DNA of 64,000 bases from Roseiarcus sp963782255 (GCA_963782255.1 CAWAIS010000001.1:2728001-2792000); one strand, 5' to 3'; positions 1-9,102 are shown, counted from the stretch's first letter. Numbers and translations are program-made. The notes: generated by a model from the letters alone, not told the origin.

Positions 1-56
1 GCGATGACGGTCATCAAAGCAGAGGAAGAAGGATGGCTGGGAGTTGCGCTGCTCAT
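1..56 (-). CDS. nuoH: NADH-quinone oxidoreductase subunit H, N-terminal fragment
   Basis: Only the first 18 codons are in the window. An ATG at 56 lies two bases after the nuoG TAG stop and opens a frame that runs off the edge; an alternative in-frame ATG is at 14. NuoH is the membrane subunit that normally follows nuoG in this operon order and anchors the peripheral arm at the quinone site. The visible residues are hydrophilic and not diagnostic, so the name rests on gene order alone. The start is uncertain because no strong Shine-Dalgarno is visible. Confidence 0.45.
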   Translation of the reverse strand, partial: MSSATPSHPSSSALMTVI

Positions 57-58
57 CT

Positions 59-2122
59 CTATTCCGCCGCTTCAAGCTTGCGCCCGTGCGCCAGCGCCGA
101 GCACTCGGCCATGACGCGCGAGGCGCGGGCGATCGGATTGGTGAAGTAGAAGTTCTTGACGCTCGAGGCGAACGGCGCCGGATCGACCGAACCGATGACC
201 GTGGACAAGCCGACCAGCGCGGCGGGATCGGTCGGGGCAACCGCGTCGAAGCGCACAAGCTCGGGATGAGCGGCCGCGATCAACGCGCGCAGTTGGGTCA
301 GCGAGTCATACGGCAGCCGAACGCCGAGCGGGTCGGAGAGCGCGCGCAGGATCGACCAGTCCTCACGCGCATCACCCGGCGGAAACACCGCGCGCTCGGC
401 GAACTGCGGGCGGCCCTCGGTATTGACGTAGATGCCGGTTTTCTCAGTGTAGGCCGCGCCCGGCAGGATAACGTCGGCGCGATGCGCGCCGCGGTCGCCG
501 TGCGTCCCGATATAGACGACGAAAGCGCCGGGCTGAACGTCGAGTTCGTCCGCCCCGAGATTGAAGACGACGTCGAGCGCGCCGGCTTTCGCCATCCCGA
601 GCGCATCGAGGCCGCCCTCGCCCGGCACGAGGCCGAGATCGAGCCCGCCCACGCGGGACGCGGCGCTGTGGAGCACATTGAAGCCGTTCCAGCCGTCCTT
701 GACGACGCCGGCGGCAAGCGCCGCCTTGGCGAGACTCGCCAGCACCGCGACGCCGTCGGGGCGAGCGAAGGCCGCCGCGCCGACGACGAACATCGGCTTC
801 TTCATCTCCGCCGGCGATTTTTCGGCGACCCCCGCCAGCGTATCCGGCCCAGCGCCCATGTAGTTGTACTTGTAGGTCAAGTCGGCCTCAGGGCCGATCA
901 GCCCCATCAGCACGCCGCCCTTGAGCCAGCGCTTGCGGATGCGCGCGTTGAGCACCGGCGCCTCGCGACGCGGGTTCGAGCCGATGACCACGATCGCATC
1001 CGCCTGATCGACGCCTGCGATTGAAGAATTGAAGATGTAGGAGGCGCGGCCGAATTTCGGGTGCAGCTTCGAGCCGTCCTGCCGGCAGTCGATATTAAGC
1101 GACTTGAGCCGGCCGACGAGATCCTTCAGCGCAAACATCTCTTCGACCGCCGCGAGATCGCCGGCGACGGCGCCGATCCGTGACGGCGGCGCGGTCTTGA
1201 CCTTCGCGGCGATGGCAGCGAAAGCCTGGGCCCAGCTCGACGGCGTAAGCTTGCCGTCGATGCGCACATATGGCCGGTCGAGACGCTGCGTCTTCAGGCC
1301 GTCGACGATGAAGCGCGTCTTGTCGGAAATCCACTCCTCGTTGATCGCGTCGTTGATGCGCGGCAAGATGCGCACGACCTCGCGGCCGCGCGAGTCGATG
1401 CGGATCGCCGAGCCCAGCGCGTCCATCACGTCGACCAACTCCGTGTGAGCGAATTCCCACGGACGGGCATGGAAGGCGATCGGCTTTGCCGTCAACGCGC
1501 CGACCGGACAGAGGTCGATCACGTTGGCCTGCAGCTCCGAGGTCATCGCGCTTTCGAGATAGGACGTGATCTCCATGTCCTCGCCGCGACCGATCGCGCC
1601 GAGTTCGGGCGCCCCCGCAACCTCGGTCACGAAGCGCACGCAGCGCGTGCACTGGATGCAGCGGTTCATCGACGTTTTCACGAGCGCACCGATGTACTTG
1701 TCCTCGACCGCGCGCTTGTTCTCGGCGAAGCGCGACAAATCCGCGCCATAGGCCATCGCCTGGTCCTGCAGGTCGCATTCGCCGCCCTGGTCGCAAATCG
1801 GGCAGTCCAGCGGATGATTGATGAGCAGGAACTCCATCACGCCCTGGCGCGCCTTCCGCGCCATGGGGGAATTGGTCTCGACGACCGGCGGCTCGCCGTT
1901 CGGGCCGGGTCGCAGGTCCTTGACCGCCATGGCGCAGGAGGCGGTCGGCTTCGGCGGGCCGCCCTTCACTTCGACGAGGCACATGCGGCAATTGCCGGCG
2001 ATCGAAAGCCGCTCGTGGAAGCAGAAGCGCGGAATTTCCGCGCCCGCAGCCTCGCAGGCCTGCAAAAGCGTATATTCGGCCGGGACGTCGAGTTCCTTGC
2101 CGTCGATAATGATCCTGCTCAT
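59..2122 (-). CDS. nuoG: NADH-quinone oxidoreductase subunit G (complex I, iron-sulfur)
   Basis: Peripheral-arm subunit of complex I that passes electrons from NuoF toward the quinone through several Fe-S clusters; 687 residues, normal for alphaproteobacteria. The N-terminal 2Fe-2S ferredoxin fold shows C34, C45, C48 and C63 (around IAGNCRMCLVEV). It is followed by the 4Fe-4S motifs HPLDCPICDQGGEC and MNRCIQCTRCVRF, then a molybdopterin-oxidoreductase-like C-terminal half. Start chosen at MSRIIIDGKE; ten upstream in-frame codons read as leader-like sequence without family similarity. It is preceded by a 130-base gap after the DUF3291 gene and followed by nuoH. Confidence 0.97.
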   Translation of the reverse strand: MSRIIIDGKELDVPAEYTLLQACEAAGAEIPRFCFHERLSIAGNCRMCLVEVKGGPPKPTASCAMAVKDLRPGPNGEPPVVETNSPMARKARQGVMEFLLINHPLDCPICDQGGECDLQDQAMAYGADLSRFAENKRAVEDKYIGALVKTSMNRCIQCTRCVRFVTEVAGAPELGAIGRGEDMEITSYLESAMTSELQANVIDLCPVGALTAKPIAFHARPWEFAHTELVDVMDALGSAIRIDSRGREVVRILPRINDAINEEWISDKTRFIVDGLKTQRLDRPYVRIDGKLTPSSWAQAFAAIAAKVKTAPPSRIGAVAGDLAAVEEMFALKDLVGRLKSLNIDCRQDGSKLHPKFGRASYIFNSSIAGVDQADAIVVIGSNPRREAPVLNARIRKRWLKGGVLMGLIGPEADLTYKYNYMGAGPDTLAGVAEKSPAEMKKPMFVVGAAAFARPDGVAVLASLAKAALAAGVVKDGWNGFNVLHSAASRVGGLDLGLVPGEGGLDALGMAKAGALDVVFNLGADELDVQPGAFVVYIGTHGDRGAHRADVILPGAAYTEKTGIYVNTEGRPQFAERAVFPPGDAREDWSILRALSDPLGVRLPYDSLTQLRALIAAAHPELVRFDAVAPTDPAALVGLSTVIGSVDPAPFASSVKNFYFTNPIARASRVMAECSALAHGRKLEAAE

Positions 2123-2252
2123 GCGCTCTTCGCCCCGTCGCCAGCTCGCCAATAGGCGAGCGGGTCGGCCACGGCAATCCCGTCGAACGTTGCCCCCTCG
2201 AGCGGGTCGGCGCGATGAACGTCCATCCGATGCTTCGGTGCGTTCCGGCCTG

Positions 2253-2723
2253 TCACCCGCATTGGCGGCTCATCCACAGCTTGATGTGCGGCAGATGGCT
2301 CCAGCCGAAAGCGGTGTCGCTGTCGCCGTTCCGCGTCAGATGTTCGAGCCTCGCCTTGGCCTCCACGAGATCCGGAATATGCCCGACCGGTATCGGCCAG
2401 ATAACGAAATGCGGCGTCGCAAGCTTCTCGAACCAGCTGCCCTTGCGGTTGTAGAACTGCTTATGGACCGTCGCCCAGACGAAGCGCTCGAGCGCCTCGA
2501 CGCACTCCCAGACCGACATGTTGACGAGCATGTTCGGATCGTCGAACGGCCTCAAGGCCGTCGCATTGTTGCTTTCGTCCTTGAGCCGCCAGACGAAGCC
2601 TGGGCCGCGCTCCGCGAGCGCGTTGACGCGATCGAGATTGTCCATGAACCCGGCCATGCGCGGATCGTCCAGCGCGTGCAGCGGGCGGCCGATATTGAGC
2701 TCGGCGATGTGGCCTTGCGCCAT
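2253..2723 (-). CDS. DUF3291 family protein inside the nuo operon
   Basis: A 156-residue soluble protein beginning MAQGHIAELNIGRP, with the features of the DUF3291 family (related in fold to dimeric alpha/beta-barrel monooxygenases of the ABM/spheroidene-monooxygenase type): an N-terminal beta strand, an SVWECVEALERFVW helix and a C-terminal TAFGWSHLP segment. It starts four bases after the nuoF stop, so it is almost certainly co-transcribed and translationally coupled, and sits between nuoF and nuoG where a standard operon has nothing. No catalytic residues are established for the family. A role tied to complex I is inference from position only. Confidence 0.75.
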   Translation of the reverse strand: MAQGHIAELNIGRPLHALDDPRMAGFMDNLDRVNALAERGPGFVWRLKDESNNATALRPFDDPNMLVNMSVWECVEALERFVWATVHKQFYNRKGSWFEKLATPHFVIWPIPVGHIPDLVEAKARLEHLTRNGDSDTAFGWSHLPHIKLWMSRQCG

Positions 2724-2727
2724 GGGC

Positions 2728-4032
2728 TTACTCCGCCGCCGCGCGCACAGGCTCGCTGTGCGGGTTGGCGGCATAAAGATCGATGCGGCGCTCGATTTCG
2801 GGACGGAAATGGGCGATCAGGCCCTGGATCGGCCACGCCGCAGCGTCGCCGAGCGCGCAGATCGTATGACCCTCGACCTGCTTGGTCACGTCGAGCAGCA
2901 TGTCGATCTCGCGCTTCTGCGCGCGGCCCTCCGCCATGCGGGTCAGGACGCGCCACATCCAGCCGGCGCCCTCGCGACATGGCGTGCACTGGCCGCAGCT
3001 CTCGTGCTTGTAAAAGTAGGAGATCCGCGCGATCGCCCGCACGATGTCGGTCGACTTGTTCATCACGATCACCGCCGCGGTGCCGAGGCCGGACTTGAGC
3101 TTGCCTAGCGAATCGAAATCCATCGGACAGTCGATGATCTGCGCAGCCGGCACCATGCGCACCGACGAACCGCCTGGAATGACGGCGAGCAGATTGTCCC
3201 AGCCGCCGCGAACGCCGCCGGCGTGTTTCTCTATCAGCTCCCGGAACGGAATCGACATCGCCTCTTCGACATTGCAAGGCGTGTTGACGTGGCCCGAGAT
3301 GCAAAAGAGCTTGGTGCCCGCATTGTTGGACGCGCCGAAGCTCGAGAACCACGCGGCGCCGCGCCGAAGGATCTCCGGCGCCTGGGCGATCGACTCGACG
3401 TTGTTGACGGTGGTCGGGCAGCCGTAGAGACCGACGCCGGCGGGAAACGGCGGCTTCATCCGCGGCATGCCCTTCTTGCCCTCGAGCGATTCGAGCATCG
3501 CCGTCTCTTCGCCGCAGATGTAGGCGCCCGCGCCGTGATGGACGTAGACGTCGAACGGCCAGCCGTGGACGTTGTCCTTGCCAATGAGCTTCGCCTCATA
3601 CGTCTCGTCCACCGCCGCCTGCAGGCGCTCGCGCTCGAGGATGTATTCGCCGCGCACATAGATGTAGGCCGCGTGGGCGCCCATCGCGAACGACGCGAGC
3701 AACGCGCCCTCGACCAGCGTGTGCGCGTCGTTGCGCATGATCTCCCGATCCTTGCAGGTGCCGGGCTCGGATTCGTCGGCGTTGATGACCAGATAGTGCG
3801 GGCGCTTGGGATCGACGGTCTTCGGCATGAACGACCATTTGAGGCCGGTCGGGAAGCCCGCCCCGCCGCGCCCGCGCAAGCCCGAAGCCTTCATCTCCGA
3901 GACGATCCAGTCGCGCCCCTTGTCAATGATCGCTTTCGTGCCGTCCCAGTTTCCGCGCGCCTTCGCGCCCCTGAGGCTGCGGTCGCCGAGGCCGTAGATG
4001 TTGGTGAAGATGCGATCCTTGTCTTCCAGCAT
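2728..4032 (-). CDS. nuoF: NADH-quinone oxidoreductase subunit F (NADH-binding)
   Basis: The 51-kDa-type subunit that binds NADH and FMN and carries the N3 4Fe-4S cluster, 434 residues. The glycine-rich nucleotide motif GRGGAGFPTGLKW lies near residues 53-67. The FMN-site acidic stretch NADESEPGTCKDREI follows, and the cluster motif ESCGQCTPCREG is near residue 345. It starts three bases after the nuoE stop, indicating coupled translation with its dimer partner. Nothing is missing relative to the family. Confidence 0.98.
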   Translation of the reverse strand: MLEDKDRIFTNIYGLGDRSLRGAKARGNWDGTKAIIDKGRDWIVSEMKASGLRGRGGAGFPTGLKWSFMPKTVDPKRPHYLVINADESEPGTCKDREIMRNDAHTLVEGALLASFAMGAHAAYIYVRGEYILERERLQAAVDETYEAKLIGKDNVHGWPFDVYVHHGAGAYICGEETAMLESLEGKKGMPRMKPPFPAGVGLYGCPTTVNNVESIAQAPEILRRGAAWFSSFGASNNAGTKLFCISGHVNTPCNVEEAMSIPFRELIEKHAGGVRGGWDNLLAVIPGGSSVRMVPAAQIIDCPMDFDSLGKLKSGLGTAAVIVMNKSTDIVRAIARISYFYKHESCGQCTPCREGAGWMWRVLTRMAEGRAQKREIDMLLDVTKQVEGHTICALGDAAAWPIQGLIAHFRPEIERRIDLYAANPHSEPVRAAAE

Positions 4033-4035
4033 CAG

Positions 4036-4740
4036 TCAGTTTCCAGGCTTCGCGTCGAGATGCGCGTGCGCCGCGGCTGGCGCCGGCTGATCGTTGGCAG
4101 GCGGCGGCGCGGGCGAGCTCGCGGGCCCGCTGCGCGCGGCGCCGTAGCGCGTCGTCAGCGTGGTCAGGCCGCCGACCGGCTCCGAGGAGACGCGCCCGAT
4201 CTGCGATCCTTTTTTGACCGGCCGGCCCGCCGCCAGATCGTCGAGGAGCTTCATGAAATTCTCGGGCGTCAGGTCCTCGTAGTAATCGTCATTGATCTGT
4301 ACCATCGGCGCATTGCAGCAGGCGCCGAGGCACTCGACTTCGTTCCAGGAAAACATGCCGTCGGCGGTCACATGCCCCGGCTCGCCGACCCGTTTGCGCA
4401 ACACCGCCTTGATGTCTTCCGCGCCGCTGAGCACGCAGGGCGTCGTGCCGCAGAGCTGCACGTAATGCCGGCCGACCGGCTCGAGATTGAACATCGTGTA
4501 GAAGGTCGCAACCTCGAGCACGCGGATCTTCGGCATGTCGAGGATTGCAGCGACTTTTTCGATCGCAGGCTTCGACAGCCAATAGCCGCTCTGCTTCTGC
4601 GCGCGCCACAGGAGAGCCAGCACCGCGGACGCCTGACGGCCGGGCGGGTATTTTGCGATCTCCTTCTCGATCCACGCCTTGTTCTCGGGCGTGAACTCGA
4701 AGCTTTCGGGCTGGACTTCGGCGAGGCGACGAACGGACAT
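4036..4740 (-). CDS. nuoE: NADH-quinone oxidoreductase subunit E (2Fe-2S)
   Basis: The 24-kDa-type thioredoxin-fold subunit that pairs with NuoF and holds the N1a 2Fe-2S cluster. The four cysteines are visible in CGTTPCVLSG and CLGACCNAP, about 40 residues apart. At 234 residues it is longer than the core family because of a C-terminal tail of about 70 residues rich in Ala, Pro and Thr (from about residue 165), a common feature of alphaproteobacterial NuoE proteins. The small membrane-protein gene ends 38 bases upstream. Confidence 0.97.
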   Translation of the reverse strand: MSVRRLAEVQPESFEFTPENKAWIEKEIAKYPPGRQASAVLALLWRAQKQSGYWLSKPAIEKVAAILDMPKIRVLEVATFYTMFNLEPVGRHYVQLCGTTPCVLSGAEDIKAVLRKRVGEPGHVTADGMFSWNEVECLGACCNAPMVQINDDYYEDLTPENFMKLLDDLAAGRPVKKGSQIGRVSSEPVGGLTTLTTRYGAARSGPASSPAPPPANDQPAPAAAHAHLDAKPGN

Positions 4741-4778
4741 GGACTAGAGATTCCTGGCTGCAAAGAGTTCGGCGCTCG

Positions 4779-4982
4779 TCATCGTCCCGCGCCTCCGCGC
4801 GTGTCGTTGACAGCGAACAAGAGCGCCACCATCGCAAGGCCGATCCCGATCCCGACGTCGCTCTGCGGTTGAACCAGCGGCTCCCCGAGAGACATCCGCA
4901 TGGCGCCGATGACGACCACGAACGACAACGCGCCCGAGGCGAGCAGGCCGCCGCGCTTCTTTAAGGATTCGAGGATCGTCAC
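4779..4982 (-). CDS. Small two-helix membrane protein between nuoD and nuoE
   Basis: A 67-residue frame starting with GTG at 4982 that overlaps the nuoD TGA stop in a GTGA junction, the classic sign of translational coupling. The protein begins VTILESLKKRGGLL and has two predicted membrane segments, LLASGALSFVVVIGAM and VGIGIGLAMVALLFAV, joined by a short polar loop and followed by a charged tail. It fits the nuo codon style, and nuoE follows 38 bases later. I do not recognise a named family. A complex I accessory or assembly role is only suggested by position. Confidence 0.7.
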   Translation of the reverse strand: MTILESLKKRGGLLASGALSFVVVIGAMRMSLGEPLVQPQSDVGIGIGLAMVALLFAVNDTRGGAGR

Positions 4983-6169
4983 CGATCGACCTCCCCGAAA
5001 ACGATGTCGATCGAGCCGAGGATCGCGCTGACGTCGGCCAGCATGTGCTTGCGGCAAAGAAAGTCCATCGCCTGCAGGTGCGCGAAGCCGGGCGCCCGGA
5101 GCTTGACTCGATAGGGCTTGTTGGTCCCATCGGAAACCAGATAGACGCCGAACTCGCCCTTGGGCGCCTCGACTGCGGCGTAGACTTCGCCGGCCGGCAC
5201 CCTGTAGCCCTCGGTATAGAGCTTGAAGTGATGGATGAGAGCCTCCATCGACGACTTCATGACCTCGCGCCGCGGCGGGGCGATCTTGCCGTCGTCGGTC
5301 GTAACGGGCCCGGCGCCGCTCGCCGATTGCAGCTTCTCGCAAGCCTGCTTCATTATGGAGGTCGACTGGCGCATCTCCTCCATGCGTATGACATATCGGT
5401 CATAGCAGTCGCCGTTCTTGCCGACCGGGATGTCGAACTCCATCTCCTCGTAGCACTCGTAGGGCTGCGCCTTGCGCAGGTCCCAGGGAGCGCCGGAGCC
5501 GCGCACCATCACGCCCGAGAAGCCCCTCGCCCAGGCGTCGGCGAGCTTGACGACGCCGATGTCGACGTTGCGCTGCTTGAAGATGCGGTTGTCGGTCAAC
5601 AGCGTCTCCATGTCGTCGCAGACTTTAAGAAACGGATCGCAGAAGGCGTAGATGTCGTCGATCAGCTTCGGCGGCAGATCTTGATGGACGCCGCCCGGGC
5701 GGAAGTAGGCCGCGTGCATGCGCGAGCCGCTGGCGCGCTCGTAGAACACCATCAGCTTCTCGCGCTCCTCGAACCCCCAGAGAATCGGAGTCATCGCGCC
5801 GACGTCGTTCGCTTGCGTCGTGATCTGGAGCAGATGCGACAAAAGGCGGCCGATCTCCGAGTAGAGCACGCGGATCAGCTGCGCGCGGCGGGGAATCGCA
5901 ATGCCGAGCAGCCGCTCGACCGCGAGCGCATAGGCGTGCTCCTGATTCATCGGCGCGACATAGTCGAGCCGATCGAGATAGGGCACGTTCTGCAGGTAGG
6001 TGCGCGCCTCCATCAGCTTCTCGGTGCCGCGATGCAGGAGCCCGATATGCGGATCGACGCGCTCGACCACCTCGCCGTCGAGCTCGAGCACGAGCCGCAA
6101 GACGCCATGCGCCGCCGGATGCTGCGGCCCGAAGTTGATCGAGAAGTTGCGGAGGTTTTGTTCGGTCAT
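4979..6169 (-). CDS. nuoD: NADH-quinone oxidoreductase subunit D (49-kDa)
   Basis: Subunit that, with NuoB, forms the quinone-reducing site; 396 residues, the usual alphaproteobacterial size with NuoC as a separate protein. Family landmarks are NFGPQHPAAHGVLRL at residues 13-27, GLLHRGTEKLME, the YLDRLDYVAPMNQEHAY stretch that includes the conserved His-Tyr region, and a C-terminal GSIDIVFGEVDR end. A 148-base gap separates it from nuoC, the widest inside the core operon. Confidence 0.98.
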   Translation of the reverse strand: MTEQNLRNFSINFGPQHPAAHGVLRLVLELDGEVVERVDPHIGLLHRGTEKLMEARTYLQNVPYLDRLDYVAPMNQEHAYALAVERLLGIAIPRRAQLIRVLYSEIGRLLSHLLQITTQANDVGAMTPILWGFEEREKLMVFYERASGSRMHAAYFRPGGVHQDLPPKLIDDIYAFCDPFLKVCDDMETLLTDNRIFKQRNVDIGVVKLADAWARGFSGVMVRGSGAPWDLRKAQPYECYEEMEFDIPVGKNGDCYDRYVIRMEEMRQSTSIMKQACEKLQSASGAGPVTTDDGKIAPPRREVMKSSMEALIHHFKLYTEGYRVPAGEVYAAVEAPKGEFGVYLVSDGTNKPYRVKLRAPGFAHLQAMDFLCRKHMLADVSAILGSIDIVFGEVDR

Positions 6170-6317
6170 GGTCGGGTCTGAGATGGGCAGCAGGGGAATG
6201 GGCGCAATGCCTGCCCGATCGATTCGCTGCGCGCGAGCGACCGGGCCGCCAAGTCGAAATCTCCGAACTTAAGACGTTGCGCCAATGTCAAATGCGTCTC
6301 CAATTCCTTCAGCGCGC

Positions 6318-6926
6318 CTAGCTCCGACTGCCTCCGGTCGCCTTTTCATCCCCCGGCAACAGCGGCCCTTCCCACGGGCTCAGGAAATCGAACTGGCGGA
6401 ATTCCTGGTTGAGGCGCACCGGCTCGTAGCGCACGCGTTTGTCCTGGTCATCGTACCGCACTTCGACGAAGCCGGTCATCGGGAAGTCTTTGCGCAACGG
6501 ATGGCCGTCGAAGCCGTAGTCGGTCAGAATGCGCCGCAAATCCGGATGGCCGAGGAACAGCACGCCGAAGAGATCGTAGATTTCGCGCTCGTACCAGTCG
6601 GCGCCCGGGTAGACAGCGGTCGCGCTCGCAACCGGCGTCTCTTCGTCGGTCGCAAGCTTGACGCGAATGCGGCGGTTCAGTTTGGGCGACAGGAGGTGAT
6701 AGACGACGTCGAACCGCTTCTCGCGCTCCGGATAGTCCGCGCCCGAAATGTCGATGATCGAAATGAACTGACACGCCGGATCGTCGCGCAGGAACGTGAG
6801 CGCCTCCACGATCCGGGCGGCATCGACGGTCAGCGTCAGCTCGTCGAACGCGCTCGTCGACTGCAGCACCGCGCCGGGCGCCGCGGCGGCGATCTTGACG
6901 TCGATTGTCTGCAAGACGTCGTCCAT
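6318..6926 (-). CDS. nuoC: NADH-quinone oxidoreductase subunit C (30-kDa)
   Basis: Peripheral-arm structural subunit of 202 residues. The diagnostic segment YPGADWYEREIYDLFGV is followed by HPDLRRILTDYGFDGHPLRKDFP, as in the family signature. Start taken at the ATG at 6926 (MDDVLQTIDVK). Upstream in-frame sequence is an out-of-frame reading of nuoB. It begins 23 bases after the nuoB stop. Confidence 0.97.
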   Translation of the reverse strand: MDDVLQTIDVKIAAAAPGAVLQSTSAFDELTLTVDAARIVEALTFLRDDPACQFISIIDISGADYPEREKRFDVVYHLLSPKLNRRIRVKLATDEETPVASATAVYPGADWYEREIYDLFGVLFLGHPDLRRILTDYGFDGHPLRKDFPMTGFVEVRYDDQDKRVRYEPVRLNQEFRQFDFLSPWEGPLLPGDEKATGGSRS

Positions 6927-6949
6927 CGTTCTCCTTCCTCGCGGCCCCT

Positions 6950-7522
6950 TTAGCGCTCGATCGTGCCGGTGCGGCGGATCTTCTTTTGCAGCATGAGCAC
7001 GCCGTAGAGCAGCGCCTCCGCCGTCGGCGGGCAGCCGGGCACGTAGATGTCGACCGGCACGATCCGGTCGCAGCCACGCACGACGGAATAGGAATAGTGA
7101 TAGTAGCCGCCGCCGTTGGCGCACGAGCCCATCGAGATGACGTAGCGCGGCTCCGGCATCTGGTCGTACACCTTGCGCAACACGGGCGCCATCTTGTTGG
7201 TCAGCGTGCCGGCGACGATCATCACGTCCGACTGGCGCGGGCTGCCGCGCGGCGCGAAGCCGAACCGCTCCACGTCGTAGCGCGGCATCGAGAGCTGCAT
7301 CATTTCGACCGCGCAGCAGGCGAGGCCGAAGGTCATCCACATGAGCGAGCCGGTGCGCGCCCACTGGATCAGGTCGTCGGCGGTCGTGACCAGAAAGCCC
7401 TTGTCGGCAAGCTCGTCGCTGATCGCGCCAAAGTACGGATTGTCGGCCCCGATCGGCTTGCCGGATGCGTCGAGGAGGCCTTTCGGCGCCGGGGCGACGA
7501 GCGGATTGGCGGTCAATCCCAT
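6950..7522 (-). CDS. nuoB: NADH-quinone oxidoreductase subunit B (PSST, N2 cluster)
   Basis: Carries the N2 4Fe-4S cluster that donates to ubiquinone. Ligands are visible in GLACCAVEMM (adjacent cysteines), SMGSCANGGGYY and VPGCPPTAEALLYG. Start taken at MGLTANPLVA, giving 190 residues and a ten-base overlap with the end of nuoA; an ATG seven codons upstream (7543) is possible. The overlap indicates coupling with nuoA. Confidence 0.97.
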   Translation of the reverse strand: MGLTANPLVAPAPKGLLDASGKPIGADNPYFGAISDELADKGFLVTTADDLIQWARTGSLMWMTFGLACCAVEMMQLSMPRYDVERFGFAPRGSPRQSDVMIVAGTLTNKMAPVLRKVYDQMPEPRYVISMGSCANGGGYYHYSYSVVRGCDRIVPVDIYVPGCPPTAEALLYGVLMLQKKIRRTGTIER

Positions 7523-7878
7523 TCCAGCGCTCCCTTGTTCCATTCGTACACGAACCCTACGGTCAACACCGCGAGGAAGATCATCATGGACCAGAAGCCC
7601 AACGCGCCGATGTCGTGAAAGACGATCGCCCAGGGAAACAAAAACGCGACTTCGAGGTCGAAGATGATGAACAAGAGCGAGACGAGGTAGAAGCGCGCGT
7701 CGAAGCGCATGCGCGCATCGTCGAACGGGTCGAACCCACATTCGTATGGAGAAAGCTTCTCCGAGTCCGGCGCCTTGAAGGCGACGATGAACGGCGCGAT
7801 CATGAGCGCCCCGGAAATGAGGGCCGCCAGGATGACGAAGACGACCAGCGGGAGATAATCGGAAATAAGGCTCGGCAT
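7513..7878 (-). CDS. nuoA: NADH-quinone oxidoreductase subunit A
   Basis: First gene of the operon: a 121-residue membrane subunit beginning MPSLISDYLP, with three hydrophobic helices. The conserved loop KLSPYECGFDPFDDARMRF contains the Cys that is cross-linkable in the inactive form of complex I, followed by RFYLVSLLFIIFDLE. About 260 bases of non-coding DNA lie between it and tRNA-Asp, presumably holding the operon promoter, though I could not pick out a convincing box. Confidence 0.96.
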   Translation of the reverse strand: MPSLISDYLPLVVFVILAALISGALMIAPFIVAFKAPDSEKLSPYECGFDPFDDARMRFDARFYLVSLLFIIFDLEVAFLFPWAIVFHDIGALGFWSMMIFLAVLTVGFVYEWNKGALEWD

Positions 7879-8137
7879 CGGCCTTGGCTCACGGAGTTCG
7901 ATCGGAGGGGACGCGCGAGGATGCTGCGTCGCTTTATTCGACGCCGGCCCCTCCCTCATGGCCTGAAGGCCTATCGCAGCGCAGCGAAGCATGCAAGGCG
8001 AAAGGTGCTTTTTAGAGCCGGCAGTTAGACCGTCGACGCCTGCAGCCGGGGTCGCCGACCCGCCCGACGCGATCAGCGATCACGTTCACGAAAACGTCGT
8101 TATGGCGGAGGGTGGCGGCATCTTTTTGAACGGGAAA

Positions 8138-8214
<77 letters not shown>

Positions 8215-8297
8215 GCGAGGGCGTCAGCCGGATAAGCCACGAGGGCGACCAAGTCAAGGCGCGGACGCGGCCCGCGGGCGGGCTTGGGGGCGTTTGC

Positions 8298-8936
8298 TCA
8301 GAACTGGCCTCTGGCGAACGACCAGCGCCTCATTTCGTCCCGGGTCAGGACATGGACCGTGTCGGGCGGGAGCGATTCCGCCGTCGTCACGAGCGCGGGA
8401 TTGACGCCCATCCGGCGCGCGTAGCGCTTGAGGATGGCCACCATGGGCGCATCGGCGAAACTGCGCGTCACATGCCCCTGGAAGCCCCAGGCGCCGCCCT
8501 CGCTCTCGACGATCGACATCCGGTGAAGGGCGACCTCGCTGCCCGACGGCGCCACCCGCCGCACGGCGCCCATCATCGCGTACACGCAAGCCGACAGGCA
8601 CTCCCCGACATATGGGCCGGCGCTGGCGCCCTCGAAACGCCCGACCACTCCGGCGGCTTTCAGTTCGCGCAGGATATGGCCGAAGACCATGGACGCGACG
8701 ACGTTGCCGCCGCGCGAGTTGAAGAACACGATCCGCCTGAGATTCCTGTCGCCGCTCATAGATTTAAGAAAATCCACAAAGGTCTGCGGCGTGTCCTCCT
8801 CGATGACGCCGTCCGCTACGATCACATGCGGGCAACGCGCGCCGCAGCGGTCGGTCGCCAACGGCTCGACGCGGAACTTCATCGTGTTCTCGGCGCTCGC
8901 GACAGAAGACGTCAGCAGCCCGAGCGCGGCGAGCAT
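8298..8936 (-). CDS. Periplasmic protein resembling the COG3904 (ClpP/crotonase-like) group
   Basis: A 212-residue exported protein. A hydrophobic signal sequence LAALGLLTSSVASA is followed by a mature domain with FFNSRGGNV, a glycine-rich strand-turn like the oxyanion region of ClpP/SppA folds. ECLSACVYAMMGA sits where those proteases carry the nucleophile Ser, and ALHRMS follows at a His-like position. This arrangement is typical of the predicted periplasmic COG3904 proteins; substrate unknown. The frame stays open upstream into tRNA-Val, so the ATG at 8936 is chosen only because translation from inside the tRNA is implausible. The short n-region lacks positive charge, so the start is uncertain. 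Confidence 0.65.
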   Translation of the reverse strand: MLAALGLLTSSVASAENTMKFRVEPLATDRCGARCPHVIVADGVIEEDTPQTFVDFLKSMSGDRNLRRIVFFNSRGGNVVASMVFGHILRELKAAGVVGRFEGASAGPYVGECLSACVYAMMGAVRRVAPSGSEVALHRMSIVESEGGAWGFQGHVTRSFADAPMVAILKRYARRMGVNPALVTTAESLPPDTVHVLTRDEMRRWSFARGQF

Positions 8937-8974
8937 CAGCGCAAAGGCGACCGACGCGCGGGCTCGACGGCGGC

Positions 8975-9050
8975 TGGTGGGCGGTGACGGGCTCGAACCG
9001 CCGACCCTCTCGGTGTAAACGAGATGCTCTGCCAACTGAGCTAACCGCCC
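8975..9050 (-). tRNA. tRNA-Val (anticodon TAC)
   Basis: Minus-strand cloverleaf with acceptor GGGCGGT pairing ACCGCCC, discriminator A and encoded CCA. The anticodon loop TTTACAC (anticodon TAC) sits on a CTCG/CGAG stem, and the T loop is TTCGAGC. It lies directly upstream of the COG3904-like gene. Confidence 0.97.
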
Positions 9051-9102
9051 TCAATTTGAAACGCGCTTTTCGAGCGCGTGATGAATTCGTGTTGAACCAA
9101 CG

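Noticed and set aside
44..1024. Long open frames antisense to nuoG and similar frames opposite lon, clpX, tig, dxs and xfp
   Set aside because: They are shadows of GC-rich coding sequence: extreme Arg/Ala content, no ribosome sites and no domains, while the other strand encodes clear family proteins.
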